From Kribbella sp. ALI-6-A (GTDB lineage: Bacteria > Actinomycetota > Actinomycetes > Propionibacteriales > Kribbellaceae), in contig NZ_MTQN01000011.1 of assembly GCF_001984195.1 (NCBI RefSeq), forward strand, positions 682,001 through 746,000: DNA of 64,000 nt. Reading direction: 5' to 3'. The notes beneath the pieces were generated by a model that was not told the origin of the DNA, ran no database searches, and worked only from the letters and a program-made list of their open reading frames with translations. The translations under genes and the position numbers were made by a program. Shown here piece by piece: positions 59,857-64,000 of this stretch (positions are counted from its first letter, which is position 1; each line of letters opens with the position of its first letter).

Positions 59857-62487
59857 TCACTCTCCTCGCAGGGTGGCGACGAAGTCCTCAAGGTCATCCG
59901 GTTTGACCAGGACGTCGCGGGCCTTGGAGCCCTCGCTCGGCCCGACCACTCCCCGGCTCTCCAGGATGTCCATCAGGCGGCCCGCCTTGGCGAAACCGAC
60001 CCGGAGCTTGCGTTGCAACATCGATGTGGAACCGAACTGGGTGGACACGATCAGCTCGGCGGCCTGGATCACCAGGTCGAGGTCGTCGCCGATCTCGTCG
60101 TCCAGGTCCTTGCTCGGGCCCGCGACAGCGGTGACGTCCTCGCGGTAGGTCGGCTGCAGCTGCTCCTTGCAGTGCTCGACCACCGCGCGGATCTCGCTCT
60201 CGGTGACCCACGAGCCCTGGATACGCATCGGCTTGCTCGCCCCCATCGGCAGGAACAACCCGTCACCCTGCCCGACCAACTTCTCCGCGCCCGGCTGGTC
60301 CAGGATGACCCGGCTGTCGGCCAGCGACGAGGTCGCGAAGGCCAGCCGGGACGGCACGTTCGCCTTGATCAGACCGGTCACGACGTCCACCGACGGCCGC
60401 TGGGTGGCCAGCACCAGGTGGATGCCGGCCGCACGGGCCAACTGCGTGATCCGGACGATCGAGTCCTCGACGTCGCGGGGCGCGACCATCATCAGGTCGG
60501 CCAGCTCGTCGACGATCACCAACAGATACGGGTACGGCGTGAGGACGCGCTCGCTGCCCGGCGGCGGCTTGACCTTGCCGCCGCGGACGGCCTTGTTGAA
60601 GTCGTCGACGTGCCGGAACCCGAACGCCGCCAGGTCGTCGTAGCGCATGTCCATCTCGCGGACGACCCACTGGAGCGCCTCGGCGGCCTTCTTGGCGTTG
60701 GTGATGATCGGCGTGATCAGGTGCGGGATGCCCTCGTAGTTGTTCAGCTCGACCCGCTTGGGGTCGACGAGGATCATCCGGACCTCGTCCGGCGTGGCCC
60801 GCATCAGCACCGAGGTGATCAGCGAGTTCACGAACGACGACTTGCCGGAGCCGGTCGCGCCGGCCACCAGCAGGTGCGGCATCTTGGCCATGTTCGCGAC
60901 CACGAAGCCGCCCTCGACGTCCTTGCCCAGCCCGGCCACCATCGGGTGGTGGTCGTTGCGGGCGGTCGCGGACCGGATCACGTCGCCGAGGCTGACGATC
61001 TCCTTGTCGACGTTCGGGATCTCGATGCCGATCGCGGACTTGCCCGGGATCGGCGACAGGATCCGGACGTCGGCCGACGCCACCGCGTACGCGATGTTCT
61101 TGCTCAGCGCGGTGACCTTCTCGACCTTCACCGCCGAGCCCAGCTCGACCTCGTAGCGGGTCACCGTCGGGCCGCGGGTGTAGCCGGTGACCTGCGCGTC
61201 GATGCCGAACTGGTCGAACACCTCGGTCAGCCGGTCGACGACCGCGTCGGACGCCTTGGTCCGCGCCTTGTGCACCGAACCGGGCTTCAGGATCTGGCCG
61301 TCGGGCAGCGTGTAGGTGATGTCGCCGGACAGGCTCAGCTGCTCGACCCGCTGCGGCAGCGGCGTGTGCGGCGGCGGCTCCGGCGCGGACTCGGGCTTGC
61401 CCGACTTCGACGAGGCAGCCGAGGCGGCGGCGGTCGACGCGGCGATCGGGTCGGAGGCGTCGTGCTCGCCGTCGACGTCGTACGGGTCCTCTTCGACCGG
61501 GGGCTTGGTCTTGCGGCCGCGCTTGGAGATCTCGCGACCCTCCAGCACCGGCGAGTCGTACGGCTTGACGGTGGGATCGCCGTCGTCGTCGAGCGCGGCC
61601 TTGGCCCGGCGCTCCTTGCGGGTCAGCCGGACCGTGTCGTCGGTCCCGGCGGTCACCGACGGAGCGTCGGCAGGGATCTCGGTGCGTCCGAGCAGTACGT
61701 CGAACGCGGCGCGCACCCGCAGCGGGATCGCGTAGATCGGCGTGCCGGTGACGACCAGCGCGCCGAAGATCGTCAGCAGGACCAGCAGCGGCGAGGCGAC
61801 GTACTGGGTGAGCAGGTCGGACAGCAGCGACGAGACGACGTAACCGATTGCGCCGCCGGCGTCCTGCAGCGGCGGGTCGCCCGCTTGGCTCGGCCGCGGG
61901 ATGCCGTGCGCGATGTGTACCAGACCGAGGATGCCGAGCGAGATCGAGGTCCAGCCGATCACCTGGCGGCCGGCCGGGCCGTTGCGGTCGGGGTGGCGCA
62001 GCGTGCGCAGCGCGATGAACAGCAGCATCAGCGGCACGGCCCAGCCGAGCATGCCGACGCTGCCGCTGACGACTGTGCGGATCGCATCGCCGACCGCGCC
62101 GGGCAGCGTCCACCAGATCGCGGCCGCGACGATCACGGCCAGTCCGATCAGCGCCAGACCGGCGCCGTCGCGGCGGTGTGCGGGATCGAGGTCGCGGGCG
62201 CCGTTGCCGACGCCGCGCACGATGCTGCCGAGCAGATGGGCGAAGCCGAGCCAGACCTTGATCAGGCCACGGCCCAGGGCGATCATCGCGGCCGCGAACG
62301 GGCCCGCTCCCCCACCGGGTTTGGGCGTGCTGGTCCGCGCGGCGGTGCTGCCACCGCGCTTCGCGCTCTGCCCACGCTTCTGGGCGCCTGACGGACGGGA
62401 GCGTCCACCGGCCGCCGATCGCGCCGAACTCGGGCGATTGGCTGCCGACTTCTGCGCCCGCGCCGGGGAAGACGTGCGGGTCGCCAT
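59857..62487 (-). CDS. ftsK: DNA translocase FtsK/SpoIIIE
   Basis: 876 residues. An Ala/Arg/Ser-rich N-terminus, four membrane helices between about 100 and 260, a linker, the alpha/beta motor with Walker A LVAGATGSGKSSFVNSL near 543 and LVDPKRVELNNYEGIPHL, and the gamma winged helix (LRVGFAKAGRLMDILESRGV) at the C-terminus. It pumps chromosomal DNA through the septum and cooperates with XerCD at dif. ATG 62487 is the only sensible start. Confidence 0.97.
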   Translation of the reverse strand: MATRTSSPARAQKSAANRPSSARSAAGGRSRPSGAQKRGQSAKRGGSTAARTSTPKPGGGAGPFAAAMIALGRGLIKVWLGFAHLLGSIVRGVGNGARDLDPAHRRDGAGLALIGLAVIVAAAIWWTLPGAVGDAIRTVVSGSVGMLGWAVPLMLLFIALRTLRHPDRNGPAGRQVIGWTSISLGILGLVHIAHGIPRPSQAGDPPLQDAGGAIGYVVSSLLSDLLTQYVASPLLVLLTIFGALVVTGTPIYAIPLRVRAAFDVLLGRTEIPADAPSVTAGTDDTVRLTRKERRAKAALDDDGDPTVKPYDSPVLEGREISKRGRKTKPPVEEDPYDVDGEHDASDPIAASTAAASAASSKSGKPESAPEPPPHTPLPQRVEQLSLSGDITYTLPDGQILKPGSVHKARTKASDAVVDRLTEVFDQFGIDAQVTGYTRGPTVTRYEVELGSAVKVEKVTALSKNIAYAVASADVRILSPIPGKSAIGIEIPNVDKEIVSLGDVIRSATARNDHHPMVAGLGKDVEGGFVVANMAKMPHLLVAGATGSGKSSFVNSLITSVLMRATPDEVRMILVDPKRVELNNYEGIPHLITPIITNAKKAAEALQWVVREMDMRYDDLAAFGFRHVDDFNKAVRGGKVKPPPGSERVLTPYPYLLVIVDELADLMMVAPRDVEDSIVRITQLARAAGIHLVLATQRPSVDVVTGLIKANVPSRLAFATSSLADSRVILDQPGAEKLVGQGDGLFLPMGASKPMRIQGSWVTESEIRAVVEHCKEQLQPTYREDVTAVAGPSKDLDDEIGDDLDLVIQAAELIVSTQFGSTSMLQRKLRVGFAKAGRLMDILESRGVVGPSEGSKARDVLVKPDDLEDFVATLRGE

Positions 62488-62779
62488 GTCTAGCAGGCTA
62501 CCCCGAGGACCACTCGAGTCACACGTGTCACACGCCGGTCACGCTGCCCCATCCGTCGTGTCACGGCGTGACCAGGCCGCGGTGTAGCGTCCCCGGGCGG
62601 GCGCGGATCGCGGGCGCTGCTGACCGAGTGCGGGATCGCGCACCGCGCGGGACGACTGGGAAAGTCGGGTCCGACGCCGAACCGAAGCGGCGCGACCGGC
62701 ATCCGACCTCACGGTGCACGAGCCTGATCGAGATGCCGGAGGAACTCGGCGGGATCGTCACCGAGGTCGGCGATGACAA
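62488..62779. other. Gap between ftsK and the lipoprotein-like gene
   Basis: The divergent promoter region of ftsK and the gene at 62780. A short plus-strand frame ends here with LIEMPEELGGIVTEVGDDK and its stop overlaps the GTG of the next gene (GTGA), hinting at a truncated upstream partner, but no full gene is supported. Confidence 0.35.
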
Positions 62780-63940
62780 GTGAAGGTGGCGAGGGTGAAG
62801 AAGGTACGGGTCCGACTCGTCGCGACGGTCGCGGGTCTGACCGTGGCGGCGGCGATCCTCGGCGGGACGCTGGCGTTCCGGCAGGTGCCTCGGCCAAGCT
62901 TCAGCGCGGCCGGGCCGCTGTCGAAGGCGCCGGCGACGCCACCGTCGACCGAACAGAAGACCCCGACGCCGGCTTCGGGCACGGCCGCCACACCGCCAGA
63001 GGTGAAGGTCGACCTGGCTCGGCTGCCGCTGGGGCGTGGGCCGCAGATGGCGTACCTGGTCGACCGGACCGTGCGCGGCGGGACCGGGCCGGTCGCCGTG
63101 GTTCCCGGCAAGCAACCGATCACGGACGTCGTGCGGTTCGGCGGTGGATTGCTAGTGATGCTCTCGTCCGGCGACTTCACCAGCGAACTCAGGAGACTCG
63201 AGCCGTACGGCGAGACCTTTTCTCCCGGCCGGGTGACCGGCGTGACCAGTTTGGTCGGTTCACCCGAGGAGGATCTGGCCGCGTATGCCGTGGAGGGCAA
63301 GGGCGCGGTCCACTGGGTCGACTCGCGGGACAGCGAGCTCGTCCAGCGATCGTTGCAGCGGCCCGAGTTCGGGCGTACCCAAGTGCTGGCGGTGCGCGGC
63401 GACGTTGTCCATTTCGGTGCCGAGGGCAAGGGATATCCGGCCCCGGAGACCTACTACCGGTGGGATTCCAAGACCGGTCAGGTGACCGCGGTGAAGACCG
63501 TCCACAGCCTCGAAGGACTCAACACCGCCGGCACGGCGGCGGCCGATTACCTCAGTGGTGCCGCGCAGACCTTCTGCAGTGCCGTCACCGAACTGGCGAC
63601 CGGCAAGCAGCGGTTCCGGACCTGCGACTACTCGCTCGACGGATTCACGCCGGACGGCCGAACCGTGGTCGCGAGCGAAGACTTCCGGGGCGGCGGCGCC
63701 GAACCGCTCGCGGCGGCGCTGGACTCGACCACCGGCCATATCCGGCGGCAGTGGGTGGGACCCGAGTTCGTGATGGCGGTTGCCGAGGACGACGACCACC
63801 TGCTGATGGTGGTCGACTCGGGCGAGCAGACGCCGGTCGGCATCATTCGCTGCAGCATCGCGACCGGGACTTGCGAGGCGGCACTTCCGCTGGACCGGTA
63901 CGGGCGGGACAACGTCAGACTGCTCGGCGCCCGGACCTGA
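62780..63940 (+). CDS. Hypothetical secreted or membrane-anchored protein
   Basis: 386 residues. One N-terminal hydrophobic segment (LVATVAGLTVAAAILGGTLA) after basic residues, then a Pro/Thr linker (SKAPATPPSTEQKTPTPASG) and a beta-rich region from about residue 75 with repeated strands (VVRFGGGLLVMLSSG, YYRWDSKTGQVTAVKTVHSL, GHIRRQWVGPEFVMAV) suggesting a beta-propeller. No family recognised; no lipobox. GTG 62780 overlaps a short upstream frame. Abuts a convergent gene at 63941. Confidence 0.75.
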   Translation: MKVARVKKVRVRLVATVAGLTVAAAILGGTLAFRQVPRPSFSAAGPLSKAPATPPSTEQKTPTPASGTAATPPEVKVDLARLPLGRGPQMAYLVDRTVRGGTGPVAVVPGKQPITDVVRFGGGLLVMLSSGDFTSELRRLEPYGETFSPGRVTGVTSLVGSPEEDLAAYAVEGKGAVHWVDSRDSELVQRSLQRPEFGRTQVLAVRGDVVHFGAEGKGYPAPETYYRWDSKTGQVTAVKTVHSLEGLNTAGTAAADYLSGAAQTFCSAVTELATGKQRFRTCDYSLDGFTPDGRTVVASEDFRGGGAEPLAAALDSTTGHIRRQWVGPEFVMAVAEDDDHLLMVVDSGEQTPVGIIRCSIATGTCEAALPLDRYGRDNVRLLGART

Positions 63941-64000
63941 TCAGGTACGCCGTAGCCTCAGCACCTGCCAGACGAGCACATAGACGGCGAGCGCGGCGAC
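63941..64000 (-). CDS. C-terminal 19 codons of a membrane protein, cut by window edge
   Basis: The minus strand ends ALAVYVLVWQVLRLRRT before TGA at 63941. The hydrophobic helix followed by a basic tail is typical of a final membrane segment. Too short to name. Convergent with the preceding gene, no gap. Confidence 0.6.
   Translation of the reverse strand, partial: VAALAVYVLVWQVLRLRRT

Noticed and set aside
58516-62391. Plus-strand frame of about 1290 codons over ftsK and the RodZ-like gene
   Set aside because: Shadow frame of biased Arg/Asp composition; ftsK and rodZ motifs on the minus strand are complete.
62568-62783. Plus-strand 71-codon frame coupled to the gene at 62780
   Set aside because: Only the last 19 residues look protein-like and the rest is Arg-rich; could be a truncated partner gene but unsupported.

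Overview
The window is a 64-kb stretch of a very high-GC (about 70%) chromosome. Dense coding, GTG/TTG starts, many 4-base ATGA/GTGA overlaps and families such as DUF1707, DUF3046, DUF6458, LppM, ClgR and PriA point to an actinobacterium. The gene order suggests Propionibacteriales, possibly Kribbella-like; this genus-level guess is inference. No rRNA, tRNA, insertion sequence, prophage or CRISPR array was seen.

Two kinds of DNA alternate. The conserved backbone is: priA (4.7-5.4 kb); proS and a DUF4081 GNAT (15-20 kb); the MEP/site-2-protease block ispG-rseP-dxr (27.5-31.2 kb); rny (34-36 kb); recA-recX (40.4-43.6 kb); DUF3046-lppM-like (47.6-48.8 kb); lhr-nei (48.9-54.3 kb); and clgR, pncC, pgsA, rimO, a RodZ-like gene and ftsK (55-62.5 kb). 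Between these blocks lie accessory genes: a P450, methyltransferase, SPFH protein, TauE/SafE permease, YCII-ECF42 sigma pair, FAD oxidoreductase, APH kinase, HIT protein, M14 peptidase, MFS exporters with MerR/ArsR/RHH regulators, a serine protease, an acyl-CoA dehydrogenase, Nudix proteins and an MMPL transporter. The accessory zones also hold four different tandem-repeat tracts (12, 24, about 25 and 30 bp).

Three things stand out. (1) At the left edge, priA is translationally coupled to a fatty-acyl-reductase/HAD-phosphatase fusion, a zinc dehydrogenase and a LarA-type nickel-pincer homologue, an apparently uncharacterised lipid or hydroxyacid module. (2) A DNA-damage circuit is visible: recA has both a LexA box and a motif matching the mycobacterial RecA-NDp promoter, the ClgR activator is encoded 12 kb away, and a DUF4262 gene next to nei carries its own LexA box. 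(3) At least ten genes have a TANNNT box 6-7 bases before the start codon, a signature of leaderless transcription, whereas rny appears to have a leader of about 320 nt with a perfect hairpin.
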